Shown in pieces: positions 6,891 through 16,150 of a DNA stretch of 64,000 bases. The DNA is taken from contig DCXL01000004.1 in NCBI GenBank assembly GCA_002328415.1, positions 320,166 through 384,165 on the forward strand, read 5' to 3'. The notes under the pieces were generated by a model. That model was not told where the DNA came from, searched no databases, and saw only the letters and a list, made by a program, of their open reading frames with translations. Position 1 is the first letter of the stretch, and each line of letters starts with the position of its first letter. Position numbers and translations under genes: made by a program. Source of the stretch: Micavibrio sp. UBA2137. GTDB lineage: Bacteria > Pseudomonadota > Alphaproteobacteria > Micavibrionales > Micavibrionaceae.

Positions 6891-8129
6891 ATGAGTACTC
6901 ATGAAGAAGTTATTGTTATAGGTGCGGGTATTGTGGGCGTATCAACAGCTCTTCACCTTCAAGAAATGGGGAAATCTGTTTGCCTCGTTGACAAAAGCCG
7001 ACCTGGCCAAGAAACCTCATTTGGAAATAGCGGAAACATTGAGAGCAGCTACGTTCTCCCATTTTCCCCTCCATCATTATCAAAAATTCCATCAATACTG
7101 CTTGGTAAAAACACTTCAGCGCGCATGAGTTTTCCTTCGGGCTTAAAATCCCTGCCTTGGATTTTGAAATTCTACAAAGAGTCTAAGAAAGAAACTTTGA
7201 TTGAAAACGGGCGTAACCTGCGCCCACTTTTAGAACTCTCTGTTGATGAGCATAAATTACTTATGAAGGGTACAGATGCTGAAAAGTATCTTTGTGAAAC
7301 GGGACGCGCGAAATTGCATCGCAGTGAAACCTCATTTCAAGCCTCATCACTCGAACGTGATATGGCCGATTATTACGATGTTCCTTATGAAGTTATGAAA
7401 CGAGATGAATTTCTTGAAAGAGAGCCGGCGCTTAACCCTGTATTTGAAAAGGCTGTCATCTGGTCGGGTAGCGCACGCCTGAGTAACCCTGGTAAAGTCG
7501 TTAAAATTTATGCCGAAAAATTTCAGAAACAAGGTGGCGAATTTCTTCAAGGTGAAGTTACAAGCCTTTCTCAACAAGGTGAGGGGTGGCAAATAAAAAC
7601 TATATCTGGCGAAGTGTTTCATACTGAGGCTGTTGTTATCTGTGTAGGCCCCTGGGCAAAAGATTTGCTAAGAACTGTAGGTACACATGTACCCCTTGGC
7701 CTGAAACGCGGATATCACCAGCATTTTAACGCGTCCGCGGCGCTAAATTATAACATTACAGATGCTGATTGCGGTTATGTGATGTCTGATATGGAGCAAG
7801 GTTTGCGCATTACAACAGGTGCTGAATTTGCCGATATTAATGCAGAGCCCAACCCAATACAGATTGAGCAAGTTCTTCCATATGCGAGAGAGCTTATGGA
7901 TTTTGGGAAAGCAAAAGAAGGTGACCCATGGATGGGCAGCCGCCCTTGTTTTACTGACTCATGCCCCGCCATTGGCGAGATAAAAGGGCGTAAAGGACTG
8001 TGGGTTAACATAGGTCATGGACATTCAGGCCTTACAATAGGCCCCTCTAGCGGGCGCTTGCTTGCCGAAATGATGACAGGCGCAAAAACCTTCTGCGATC
8101 CTACGCCATATTCACCTGATAGGTTTTAA
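6891..8129 (+). CDS. FAD-dependent D-amino-acid dehydrogenase-like oxidoreductase
   Basis: About 412 residues of the DAO/DadA family. The N-terminus carries the FAD-binding GAGIVG motif followed by an acidic strand end, and TSFGNSGN is the flavin-contacting segment seen in DadA relatives. The C-terminal GHGHSGLTIGPSSG matches the conserved FAD-binding end of the family. The likely reaction is oxidative deamination of a D-amino acid, feeding electrons to the respiratory chain. The substrate is not certain; glycine/D-amino-acid oxidase relatives look similar. The ATG at 6891 is preferred to the TTG at 6879. It is divergent from murD. Confidence 0.8.
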   Translation: MSTHEEVIVIGAGIVGVSTALHLQEMGKSVCLVDKSRPGQETSFGNSGNIESSYVLPFSPPSLSKIPSILLGKNTSARMSFPSGLKSLPWILKFYKESKKETLIENGRNLRPLLELSVDEHKLLMKGTDAEKYLCETGRAKLHRSETSFQASSLERDMADYYDVPYEVMKRDEFLEREPALNPVFEKAVIWSGSARLSNPGKVVKIYAEKFQKQGGEFLQGEVTSLSQQGEGWQIKTISGEVFHTEAVVICVGPWAKDLLRTVGTHVPLGLKRGYHQHFNASAALNYNITDADCGYVMSDMEQGLRITTGAEFADINAEPNPIQIEQVLPYARELMDFGKAKEGDPWMGSRPCFTDSCPAIGEIKGRKGLWVNIGHGHSGLTIGPSSGRLLAEMMTGAKTFCDPTPYSPDRF

Positions 8130-8130
8130 A

Positions 8131-8673
8131 TTAAGCCTGAATGAGCGCACGAATTTCGGGGGCTTTTTCTCTTATGACATGCATAGAGCGTTGTGCACAA
8201 TCGGGCAAAGCAACAATTTCGGGTACAATCTCTCCTGCTTTAGACATGATGCGTGCTAGGCCATGTAGAGACTTACGTCCTGTTGGAACGCGGTCTTTTG
8301 TAAGAATACAGCCATAACCATGATCACGTGCAAGAACGAGCAATTCAGGGTCTTTTACAGACTTACCAAAGACGAGTGAGGAGAGGTGTGTAATACCAAT
8401 ATGTGTATGTGCGGCTTCCAAAACCATTGGATCAACACATTCGTCAATAAGAACTTTTGCCCCCGATGCGGCCTCACCAAAAGCCCTGTTAAGAAGAGGG
8501 TAATTATCTACCGAAAATTGAGAGAACGCTTTTCTGAGAATAGTTGGTTTATATTGGCGTTTAATATCCTGTAACGGAACATCACCAACTATCATGTTAG
8601 CTACCGCATCAATGTGTGCTTGGGTTTGCTCTAACTTTAAGGTTTTGGCTAGTTGTCTTTTATGATTACGCAT
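8131..8673 (-). CDS. PIN-like (DUF5615-type) nuclease domain protein with extra N-terminal region
   Basis: Of 180 residues, roughly 73-150 match the PIN-like DUF5615 pattern: KVLIDECVD with acidic residues, then HLSSLVFGKSVKDPELL, then CILTKDR. In PIN folds these acidic positions bind a divalent metal for RNA cleavage. The first 70 residues are basic and helical and do not belong to that domain; they might be a fused antitoxin-like or nucleic-acid-binding segment. No separate antitoxin gene is adjacent. It ends one base after the dadA-like gene (convergent) and has no clear ribosome site. A function as an RNase toxin is inference. Confidence 0.6.
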   Translation of the reverse strand: MRNHKRQLAKTLKLEQTQAHIDAVANMIVGDVPLQDIKRQYKPTILRKAFSQFSVDNYPLLNRAFGEAASGAKVLIDECVDPMVLEAAHTHIGITHLSSLVFGKSVKDPELLVLARDHGYGCILTKDRVPTGRKSLHGLARIMSKAGEIVPEIVALPDCAQRSMHVIREKAPEIRALIQA

Positions 8674-8730
8674 AGTGACGCTATGTAAAGTAAAGCGTTG
8701 TAATAATCAATATAAATATGAGAATAAAAA

Positions 8731-8820
8731 TGGCGGATGGGGTGGGATTCGAACCCACGATGGGCTTGCACCCATGCCGGTTTTCAAGACCGGTGCATTC
8801 AACCGCTCTGCCACCCATCC
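8731..8820 (-). tRNA. tRNA-Ser (UGA anticodon)
   Basis: Read on the minus strand, the 90-base gene has a 7-bp acceptor stem (GGATGGG with CCCATCC), discriminator G and an encoded CCA. The D-arm contains AGCGGTTGAA, the anticodon loop CTTGAAA gives anticodon TGA, and there is a long class II variable arm (CATGGGTGCAAGCCCATG) and T-arm GGTTCGAATCC. The long variable arm and the anticodon identify serine (UCA codons). A weak promoter-like TTGCTT-17-TGCAAT lies just upstream. Confidence 0.97.
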
Positions 8821-9040
8821 GTATATCGGGAAATTGCAAGAACGTCTGCGGTGATAAGCAATAGAAAAAATGAGTAACTTAAGCAAGCCTAAATATTCAA
8901 AATCTGCAAATTATTTTATTGAAAAAGAACACGAGTGCATAACATTGACGCTGGTGCGGAAAAATTCTTTTACTGACCTATATAAATCTTTACGCTATCT
9001 AACTGTTCAAATACCAATCAATTTATTTCTGAGGTTTTGC

Positions 9041-10003
9041 ATGAAGAAAATACTCTACGCTACTATGATATTGCTAGTTTTTACAGGTACAGCATTTGCA
9101 CAGAGTCAAAGTTTTGATTCGTGGTTAGCTGGTTTTAAAAGCAAGGCATCCGCACGTGGTATTTCTCAAGACACTATAAATAATGCCTTTGCGAATGTTT
9201 CACCCATTCAGCGGGTCATTGAGTTGGACCGTAAGCAACCTGAAGGCAAAATGACTTTTGCCCAATATAAAAATCGCGTTATTTCCAATGATCGTATCGC
9301 ACAGGGGCGCCGTTTATTGCGACAGCATATGCCGCTTTTAAAGCAAATTGAGGCTAAATACGGCGTTGCCCCACAATATGTCGTTGCGCTCTGGGGCATA
9401 GAAACGAGCTATGGCAACAATACTGGTGGATTTGATATTGTGCCAGCCCTTGCCACACTTGCATGGGAGGGGCGCCGTCGTTCTTTTTTTGAGGATGAGC
9501 TTATGACGGCATTGCGCATTCTGGATGAAGGGCACATTTCGCAAAGTAGGTTTAAAGGATCATGGGCTGGCGCCATGGGGCAGAACCAATTTATGCCCTC
9601 AAGCTTCATGCGTTTAGCAGTTGATTACAATGGTGACGGTCGCAAGGATATCTGGACAAGCCTGCCCGATGTCTTTGCCAGTTCATCAAATTATTTGGCC
9701 AAGAGTGGTTGGAAAAGCGGTGAGCGCTGGGGTCGTGAAGTCAATGTTCCTAGTAGTTTTACACCATCTATGTTTTCAAAAGGCGTGAAAAAATCAGTTA
9801 CAGAGTGGGGGCGTTTAGGTGTGACATCTGCATGGGGGCATCTATTACCTCAAGAGACAGTTATGGGATATCTTGTTCAACCTGATGGACCAACCGGTTC
9901 GACCTATCTTGTTTACAATAATTTTGATATAATAAAGAAGTGGAATAACTCCACATACTTTGCTACTTCTGTTGGCCTCATTGCCGATGCCATATCACAA
10001 TAG
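9041..10003 (+). CDS. mltB: Lytic murein transglycosylase, MltB/SLT_2 type
   Basis: A protein of 320 residues with a signal peptide (about 1-20, AFA-Q). It matches family 3 lytic transglycosylases, which cleave the MurNAc-GlcNAc bond to give 1,6-anhydroMurNAc in the periplasm. The catalytic Glu sits in WGIETSYG; further family motifs are WEGRRR, GSWAGAMGQNQFMPSS and DYNGDGRKDIW. There is no lipobox, so the form is soluble. I chose the ATG at 9041, which has GAGG upstream and begins the signal peptide; an in-frame start at 8870 would add 57 unrelated residues. rlpA follows after 13 bases. Confidence 0.92.
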   Translation: MKKILYATMILLVFTGTAFAQSQSFDSWLAGFKSKASARGISQDTINNAFANVSPIQRVIELDRKQPEGKMTFAQYKNRVISNDRIAQGRRLLRQHMPLLKQIEAKYGVAPQYVVALWGIETSYGNNTGGFDIVPALATLAWEGRRRSFFEDELMTALRILDEGHISQSRFKGSWAGAMGQNQFMPSSFMRLAVDYNGDGRKDIWTSLPDVFASSSNYLAKSGWKSGERWGREVNVPSSFTPSMFSKGVKKSVTEWGRLGVTSAWGHLLPQETVMGYLVQPDGPTGSTYLVYNNFDIIKKWNNSTYFATSVGLIADAISQ

Positions 10004-10016
10004 AAAAAGGGTTTTT

Positions 10017-10982
10017 ATGAGACTTCGTTCGCTATCAATTATTTGTGCCATGAGCGCATTAACCTTAACCACAACGGCCTGCACGGAGGCGGAGCTTGCC
10101 TCGCATGTTATTAAACAAGTTCCTGCTTCAAGTCAGTCTAAAACACAAGGTAAATTTAAGGTGGGTAGCCCTTATCGTATTAAAGGTAAGAAATACTACC
10201 CCGCAGAGATGTACGAATATGTTGAAACGGGCGAGGCATCTTGGTACGGCCCAGGCTTTCATAATAAACAGACTGCTAATGGTGAAGTATTTAATAAATA
10301 TGATATGACAGCAGCGCATAGAACGCTTCAACTACCGTCAATTATACGTGTGACAAACCTTGATAATGGAAGATCTGCAATTCTACGCGTGAATGATCGC
10401 GGCCCGTTTGCGCATGACCGTATTCTTGATGTTTCTGAGCAAGCAGCCACCGTTCTTGGGTTTAAAAATAAGGGAAAAACACACATCAAACTTGAATTGC
10501 TTCCACAGGAAAGTCGCGTTGTTGCTGATGCCGCCAAACAAGGGCGTGACACACGCGGCATAGAGATTGCAATGAATAAACGATATCAGCAATCACGCGG
10601 CATCAATGAAGAGGTGCAGGTGGTTAGTAACACACCTAATCATAACAACCAGCAGCGCGTTATTAGCACATACTCAGATAATCCGGTCTACGAGACACGG
10701 CCTACCGTCCAGTCAGCACCTCTGCCACAAAATATAGCGCCTGTTATTGATGGGGGGCATTATGTACAAGTTGCCTCCTTATCTTCACGTGCAAATGCGG
10801 AAAAGCTTTCACGTGAGTTAAGTGATTTAGGCCCAGTAACCGTGCAACCAGCAATGAAAAATGGTATAGAGACTTATCGCGTTAAAATAGGGCCTTTGGC
10901 TGATATTGTGCAGGCTGAAAATGTGATGCCCAATATCTCTCAACGCGGTTTTCCAGATGCTTGGATTGTAAGGTCACAGTAA
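10017..10982 (+). CDS. rlpA: RlpA-type septal ring lytic transglycosylase lipoprotein
   Basis: A protein of 321 residues with a lipoprotein signal (lipobox TTTAC near residue 21). A double-psi beta-barrel domain follows, with GEASWYGPGFHNKQTANGE, the conserved TAAHRTL and VNDRGPF containing the catalytic Asp. The C-terminal 75 residues form a SPOR domain (HYVQVASLSS onward) that binds denuded glycan at the septum. RlpA is an outer-membrane-anchored protein; in some bacteria it cleaves naked glycan strands. The ATG at 10017 with AAAGGG upstream is preferred to the longer frame. It lies between mltB and the D-Ala carboxypeptidase, a wall-remodelling run. Confidence 0.93.
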   Translation: MRLRSLSIICAMSALTLTTTACTEAELASHVIKQVPASSQSKTQGKFKVGSPYRIKGKKYYPAEMYEYVETGEASWYGPGFHNKQTANGEVFNKYDMTAAHRTLQLPSIIRVTNLDNGRSAILRVNDRGPFAHDRILDVSEQAATVLGFKNKGKTHIKLELLPQESRVVADAAKQGRDTRGIEIAMNKRYQQSRGINEEVQVVSNTPNHNNQQRVISTYSDNPVYETRPTVQSAPLPQNIAPVIDGGHYVQVASLSSRANAEKLSRELSDLGPVTVQPAMKNGIETYRVKIGPLADIVQAENVMPNISQRGFPDAWIVRSQ

Positions 10983-11016
10983 ACATTTTATAAAAAACGA
11001 TATTTAAGGATATTTC

Positions 11017-12192
11017 ATGTCGCAAACTTTCAAATTTTCGAATAAGTGGTTACAACTGGCGCTCTTTTCAAAGGCGGTAAAGCTTGCTGTTATTGCTTTA
11101 GCGCTTGCATGGCCTCAAAACGCTGAAGCCTTTGACTCTCCTAAAACATCAGCTAAGCAGGTCTTTATTCAGGATTTTGAGACGGGACAAATACTGTTTG
11201 AAAAAGCTGCTCAAGAGCGCATGCCAACATCCTCCATGAGTAAGGTTATTACCGCTTATGCCATTTTTGATGCCATTGAAGAGGGTAAAATTTCAATGGA
11301 TACAAAATATCTTGTCTCTGAAAAAGCTTGGCGCATGGGTGGGTCAAAAATGTTTGTACCACTGGGCGAAGAGGTTAGTGTATCTGACTTATTAAAGGGC
11401 GTTATCATTCAATCAGGTAATGATGCGACCGTTGTATTGGCCGAAGGACTGTCTGGTTCAGAGGAAGGCTTTGCGAAAGTTTTAAATGCCAAGGCTAAAG
11501 AATTGGGTATGACTAACTCTCATTTTATGAATGCGAGCGGGTGGCCTGACGACAACCATTATTCCACAGCCGAAGATTTAGGAAAACTTGCGACGGCTTT
11601 AATCAAAAATCAAAAAGCACATTATCCGCTATACTCAGAAACCGAGTTCAAATTTAACGATATTTTGCAGTATAACCGCAATCCACTTCTTTATAAAAAT
11701 ATTGGAGCCGATGGTATAAAAACAGGCCATACGGAAGCTGGCGGTTATGGTTTGATGGCTTCGGCGGTTAATGATGGACGGCGTGTGATCATGGTTATCA
11801 ATGGTGTTCCAAGCAATGAGGAGCGTTCGACAGAGGCATTGAAGTTAATGCAGTGGGCACTCTCACAATTTGAAAATAAGGTCATTGCTAATCCTGATCA
11901 AATACTTGGGGAAGCACCGATATTGTATGGCAAGGCCAAAGTTGTCCCATATGCTGCACAAGATACGCTTAGTGTTACATTGCCCACTTATGCAACTGGC
12001 GCCGATGTAACACAGGAAAATGTGCTAAAAGATTCAATTGTAGCACCAGTTAAAAAAGGCGATGTCATTGGCGAAGTAAGCATTCTCTATAAAGGTGATG
12101 TTGTTAAAACAACGCCACTCATCGCACTGAGTGATGTTGCTGAAAGTAATCCGGTTATGAAGTTATTTCAAAAGATTGGGAACGCGATTTAA
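11017..12192 (+). CDS. dacC: D-alanyl-D-alanine carboxypeptidase (PBP5/6 type)
   Basis: A protein of 391 residues with a signal peptide ending near AEA-F. The three penicillin-binding motifs are present: SSMSK (catalytic Ser and Lys), SGN and KTGHT. The last 95 residues form the PBP5 C-terminal beta domain and an amphipathic tail that would hold it on the outer face of the inner membrane. It removes the terminal D-Ala from pentapeptides. AAGGA lies before the ATG. tmk begins two bases after its stop, so the two are probably co-transcribed. Confidence 0.95.
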   Translation: MSQTFKFSNKWLQLALFSKAVKLAVIALALAWPQNAEAFDSPKTSAKQVFIQDFETGQILFEKAAQERMPTSSMSKVITAYAIFDAIEEGKISMDTKYLVSEKAWRMGGSKMFVPLGEEVSVSDLLKGVIIQSGNDATVVLAEGLSGSEEGFAKVLNAKAKELGMTNSHFMNASGWPDDNHYSTAEDLGKLATALIKNQKAHYPLYSETEFKFNDILQYNRNPLLYKNIGADGIKTGHTEAGGYGLMASAVNDGRRVIMVINGVPSNEERSTEALKLMQWALSQFENKVIANPDQILGEAPILYGKAKVVPYAAQDTLSVTLPTYATGADVTQENVLKDSIVAPVKKGDVIGEVSILYKGDVVKTTPLIALSDVAESNPVMKLFQKIGNAI

Positions 12193-12194
12193 AA

Positions 12195-12848
12195 ATGCCT
12201 GATCGACCGTTATTTATATCATTTGAAGGCGGAGAGGGGGCCGGTAAAACGACCCAGATAAAGTTGCTTACATCTTTTATCGAAGAATGCGGTTACACAG
12301 TTTGTCTAACGCGCGAACCTGGCGGTACACTCGAAGCGGAAAAAATTCGCAATCTTCTTGTACAGCGTGATGGCGGAGATTGGACAGCAGAGGCGGAAGT
12401 AATGCTACTTTACGCAGCGCGTCATATGCATGTTGAGAAGCTCATTAAGCCACATCTTGAGAAGGGGGATATTGTTATTACTGATCGCTTTGCTGATTCA
12501 ACGCGCGCCTACCAAAGTTACGGGCACGGCCTCCCACTTGAATTTGTAAATGATATACATGCGCGCGTATTGGGTGACTTTGAACCGGATATCACATTTC
12601 TTCTCGACATACCTGTTAATGAAGGCCTCGCGCGTTCTTTATCACATTTGTCGCAAAGTTCAGGAGATGAAAAATCAGAAGATCGTTTTGAAAAATTGGA
12701 CACATCTTTTCATCAAAAATTAAGACAGGGTTTTTTGGAGCTTGCCAATGCACACCCTAATAGATTTGTTGTGATAGATGCGACACAGGATATAGAAACT
12801 ATTCAGAGTACGCTTCAGGAGAAGGTGCATGAGGCTCTGAATGGTTGA
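12195..12848 (+). CDS. tmk: Thymidylate kinase
   Basis: A protein of 217 residues that phosphorylates dTMP to dTDP. The P-loop EGGEGAGKTT, the DRFADSTRAYQ motif and the TREPGGT motif (the DR and E/D-R signatures of TMPK) are all present, and the length is normal for the family. It overlaps holB by eight bases, a usual pairing. Confidence 0.97.
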   Translation: MPDRPLFISFEGGEGAGKTTQIKLLTSFIEECGYTVCLTREPGGTLEAEKIRNLLVQRDGGDWTAEAEVMLLYAARHMHVEKLIKPHLEKGDIVITDRFADSTRAYQSYGHGLPLEFVNDIHARVLGDFEPDITFLLDIPVNEGLARSLSHLSQSSGDEKSEDRFEKLDTSFHQKLRQGFLELANAHPNRFVVIDATQDIETIQSTLQEKVHEALNG

Positions 12849-14022
12849 TTTATTTGGCGAGCCTCTTATCGAGGAAAAAGAAGAGGTCGTAGATGAACCC
12901 GAAATAGTTGAAATTGCCAATCAGGCGCAGGCATCATCTGCGAACGAGGACGAACACGCACCTGCCGCCAATAGAAAATTAGTTGGGCATGATGAACTTA
13001 TTCAGCAGCTTGATACAGCCTATCAGGAAGGCCGATTCCCGCATGCGTTACTACTTACTGGGCCAAAGGGAATAGGGAAGGCTACACTTGCCTACCGCAT
13101 CGCACGTTATCTCTTGGCTCAAGAGAGTGAGAGAGAGGAGGGGCTAAAAACAAGTCAATCCAGTAGCGTGTTTCGAGCTGTTCTAACTGGGGCACATCCA
13201 GACTTGTTTATTGCACAACCAGGGTTTGATGATAAGAAGGGTATACAAAAACGCTCACTCGATGCAGACACCATTCGTAAAATCGCACCTTTCATGCGCT
13301 TGCGATCCTCGCGCAGTAACGGGTGGCGTGTGGTTATAGTTGACGAAGCCCACACAATGACCACACAAGCGCAAAACGGGATCCTGAAGATTCTAGAAGA
13401 ACCCCCGAAAAATGCAGTTCTTATCATTGTCAGTACAACGTTAGGGAGCCTACTTCCCACCATTAAATCACGCGTACAGCATTTTCCAATGACAGCCTTG
13501 AATAAGCAGGATATGGAACATTGTATTACATCTCAATTTGATGATGTCTACGAGACAATGCATGGGGACGACGTTGACATTTTAACATATTTGGCTGAGG
13601 GGTCACCTGGTCAGGTTCTGGAGTTACTCAGATCCGATGGATTGAAGTTGTTTTTAAATGTTACTGAACTACTTAACCAGTATCCAAACTTTAGCGCCGA
13701 GGATATAAGAAGCTTCTCTTATGACCTCATGCGGAATAATAAGAATAATGTTTCTAATTTTACGTTGTTTTCTAGTTATCTATTATGGATTCTTAAAGTA
13801 TTACTTTTAGAAAAATCTTGTCAAAATGAGACAGCTTTCCCGATCTTGTTAGCGCGTAACAATTTCGTTAAGCATTTACTTTCTGAAGACGTACAGGCTG
13901 AACAGATTATTTCAATTTACGATGATATCAGTGCATTATTATTAAAAACAGAGAGACAATATCTTGATAAAGAAAACGCACTTATTCAAACAATGCAAAA
14001 ACTAAAAACAGTAGGCTCATGA
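12841..14022 (+). CDS. holB: DNA polymerase III subunit delta'
   Basis: A protein of 393 residues of the clamp-loader AAA+ family. It has a Walker A-like GPKGIGKAT and the Walker B region VVIVDEAHTM, plus the sensor-like TLGSLLPTIKSRVQ. It lacks the four-Cys zinc module found between those motifs in Escherichia coli delta'; the corresponding stretch reads SSVFRAVLTGAHPD. It helps load the beta clamp. The N-terminal 45 residues are acidic and of low complexity. The stop codon overlaps the start of the following folB-like gene (ATGA). Confidence 0.92.
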   Translation: MVDLFGEPLIEEKEEVVDEPEIVEIANQAQASSANEDEHAPAANRKLVGHDELIQQLDTAYQEGRFPHALLLTGPKGIGKATLAYRIARYLLAQESEREEGLKTSQSSSVFRAVLTGAHPDLFIAQPGFDDKKGIQKRSLDADTIRKIAPFMRLRSSRSNGWRVVIVDEAHTMTTQAQNGILKILEEPPKNAVLIIVSTTLGSLLPTIKSRVQHFPMTALNKQDMEHCITSQFDDVYETMHGDDVDILTYLAEGSPGQVLELLRSDGLKLFLNVTELLNQYPNFSAEDIRSFSYDLMRNNKNNVSNFTLFSSYLLWILKVLLLEKSCQNETAFPILLARNNFVKHLLSEDVQAEQIISIYDDISALLLKTERQYLDKENALIQTMQKLKTVGS

Positions 14023-14411
14023 AAACCTTAGCAATAACATTTAATGATTTTGAACTGGATATGCATATTGGCATCTTTCCAAAGGACAAAACCGAAATCA
14101 CACCCATCATTATTAATATGATGGTTCACATGGCTTATCCCTTAGATGATTTTGAGGACAACATTCACAATGTGGTAAATTACGCCGATATCCGTGATGG
14201 TATTTTGGCATTATCAAAGGTCAAGCACTACAACCTCCTTGAAAGCTTTTCTGAAGCCATTTTGAACTTTCTTTTTTCAATGGAAAGTACAGAATTCGTG
14301 TCGCTCCAAATTCTAAAACCTGAAATTTTTGATGATGTTGGAAATGTTGGCGTAACGTTCGAGGTCACGCGCGCTGACTTTGAAGATGAAGGAGAAACAG
14401 ATGTGGATTGA
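14019..14411 (+). CDS. folB: Dihydroneopterin aldolase-like protein
   Basis: A protein of 130 residues matching the FolB family: the HIGIFPKDK segment, VNYADIRDGI, LLESFSEAIL and the LKPEIF segment that holds the catalytic Lys. It would convert dihydroneopterin to hydroxymethyl-dihydropterin in folate synthesis. An Asp/Glu-rich tail follows the domain. It overlaps holB by four bases and tatD by eleven. In many alphaproteobacteria metG lies between holB and tatD, so its position is unusual. Confidence 0.85.
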   Translation: MKTLAITFNDFELDMHIGIFPKDKTEITPIIINMMVHMAYPLDDFEDNIHNVVNYADIRDGILALSKVKHYNLLESFSEAILNFLFSMESTEFVSLQILKPEIFDDVGNVGVTFEVTRADFEDEGETDVD

Positions 14412-15201
14412 TAGCCACTGTCACCTTAATCACGAGAATATAACAGAGCTCGGGAAACCCTCTGAGCTAATCGCACAGGCGCGTGCAGCAAACGTATCTG
14501 GCCTCATGACAATATGTTGTGAAATCCATAAGGAATTTGATGAGCTTAAACAAATAGCTACAAATCACGATAATGTCTGGTGCAGCGTGGGTACACATCC
14601 TCACGATGCGGCTGTTCAAAATGAGCAGGATATTTCAGCTGAGGATATTGTGAATATGGTCAATAACAGTAAAAAGGTTGTCGCTATTGGTGAAACAGGC
14701 CTTGATTACTATTACAACAACTCTCCTTCCGAAGATCAGAAGGCTTCTTTTCGGAAACATATTCGTGCATCACATGCTTGCAATGCGCCACTTGTTATTC
14801 ACACGCGCGATGCCGAGGACGATACAGTTACGATATTAGAGGAGGAGGGGCGTCCCAAAGGGGTGCTTCATTGTTTCAGCGGAACAGAAAAACTTGCAAG
14901 GCAGGGGCTCGATTTGGGCCTTTATATTTCGTTTTCTGGCATATTGACCTTTAAAAAGGCTGAAGAACTGCGCAAAATAGCACAAATTGTGCCGTTAGAC
15001 CGCGTTCTTGTAGAGACAGATGCGCCATTTTTAGCGCCCGTACCCAAACGCGGAAAAGTTAACGAGCCAGCCAATGTTGTCCATACAGGAACATTTCTTG
15101 CCGAGCTGTTAAACAAAGATGTGAACGAGATTGCAGAGCGCACGACAGAGAATTTTTTCACCTTGTTCTCTAAGGCTAAAGAGACATTTAAACCATTATG
15201 A
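14401..15201 (+). CDS. tatD: TatD family metal-dependent hydrolase
   Basis: A protein of 266 residues with a TIM-barrel amidohydrolase signature: the metal-binding DSHCHL near the start, GETGLDYYY, HTRDAEDDT, HCFSG and VETDAPFLAP. TatD/YcfH proteins are metal-dependent 3'-5' DNases in several bacteria. The ATG at 14401 is chosen because AAGGAG precedes it by six bases and it gives the standard MWIDSHCHL start. It overlaps the next gene by four bases. Confidence 0.94.
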   Translation: MWIDSHCHLNHENITELGKPSELIAQARAANVSGLMTICCEIHKEFDELKQIATNHDNVWCSVGTHPHDAAVQNEQDISAEDIVNMVNNSKKVVAIGETGLDYYYNNSPSEDQKASFRKHIRASHACNAPLVIHTRDAEDDTVTILEEEGRPKGVLHCFSGTEKLARQGLDLGLYISFSGILTFKKAEELRKIAQIVPLDRVLVETDAPFLAPVPKRGKVNEPANVVHTGTFLAELLNKDVNEIAERTTENFFTLFSKAKETFKPL

Positions 15202-15977
15202 GCTTAGAGTACACAATACTTGGATGTGCAGATTCTCACGGTGTGCCACGTGTTGGTAACGATTGGGGAAAATGCGACCCTCGGAACCCTAAAAACGCAC
15301 GTTCTCGTGCTTCACTTTGGGTAAAATCACCTCAAACAAGCCTTGTTGTTGATACTGGTACCGATTTCAGGGCGCAAACAATAAAGCATGGTATTAATCA
15401 ATTAGATGCCGTTCTTTATTCCCATGCGCATAGCGACCATATTGCTGGTATTGACGACATACGCCATTACGTACATCAAACAAAGGCGAAAATTCCAATT
15501 TATGCCAATAAAATTTGCTTAAAGTATTTAATGAACAGATATGATTATCTCTTTCAAAGTAAATCAGAATTCTATCCTGCGCTAGCAGAAGGTCATGTCT
15601 TAGAAGATTATGGTCATTATAGCGTTAATGACATCAATTTCCAAACCTATGATGTCGTCCATGGACATGAAAAGACCACAGGATTTCGTTTTGGTGATGT
15701 TGGATATACGCTTGATTTCAAAGAATTCAGCGCGCCTAAGAAAGCAATCAACGCCCTCAAGGGCATAAAAACATGGATTGTCGATTGTGGCGGCTTGCTC
15801 TTTGAAAATAATCCTGTGCACGCAAGTCTTAGCATTATTCAAGACTTAAACGCATCTATAGGGGCTGAGCGTGTCATATTAAGTTCATTATCATCATATA
15901 TTGACTATGAGCACGAAACAATTGGGCTGCCTGATGGCTATGAGCTTGCTTATGATGGCTTAAGCTTTAGAAACTGA
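15198..15977 (+). CDS. MBL-fold metallohydrolase (PhnP-like)
   Basis: A protein of 259 residues with the metallo-beta-lactamase motif SHAHSDHIAGIDD, an upstream DTGTDFR strand and a later GHEKTTGFRF segment. Such proteins following tatD are usually annotated as PhnP-like or cyclic phosphodiesterase-like hydrolases. The true substrate is unknown. It is translationally coupled to tatD (ATGA overlap) and ends the tmk-holB-folB-tatD run. An AT-rich spacer follows. Confidence 0.88.
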   Translation: MSLEYTILGCADSHGVPRVGNDWGKCDPRNPKNARSRASLWVKSPQTSLVVDTGTDFRAQTIKHGINQLDAVLYSHAHSDHIAGIDDIRHYVHQTKAKIPIYANKICLKYLMNRYDYLFQSKSEFYPALAEGHVLEDYGHYSVNDINFQTYDVVHGHEKTTGFRFGDVGYTLDFKEFSAPKKAINALKGIKTWIVDCGGLLFENNPVHASLSIIQDLNASIGAERVILSSLSSYIDYEHETIGLPDGYELAYDGLSFRN

Positions 15978-16150
15978 AACTGATGCTAGTTAAATAAGAA
16001 CACATGTTACTTTACATAATATATATTATCACATAATTGCCTATATTAGAAATTAAGAGTTATAGCATGCCACATCCGTTTAAATATGACCCACTATTCT
16101 ATTTATAATTCAATACAATAAAATCTAGTAATATAAATCGAGGACACACG
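15978..16150. other. AT-rich intergenic region, 173 bases
   Basis: This spacer between the MBL hydrolase and the transporter gene is markedly AT-rich. I see no terminator hairpin. A 13-codon frame beginning near 16068 is too short and has no convincing ribosome site. A GAGGA site at its end serves the TTG start of the transporter. Confidence 0.5.

Noticed and set aside
8870..9040. N-terminal extension of mltB by 57 residues
   Set aside because: It would bury the signal peptide; the ATG at 9041 has GAGG at the right distance.
16068..16109. 13-codon leader peptide before the transporter gene
   Set aside because: It has no convincing ribosome site or regulatory codon run, and the region is too AT-rich for the frame to be informative.
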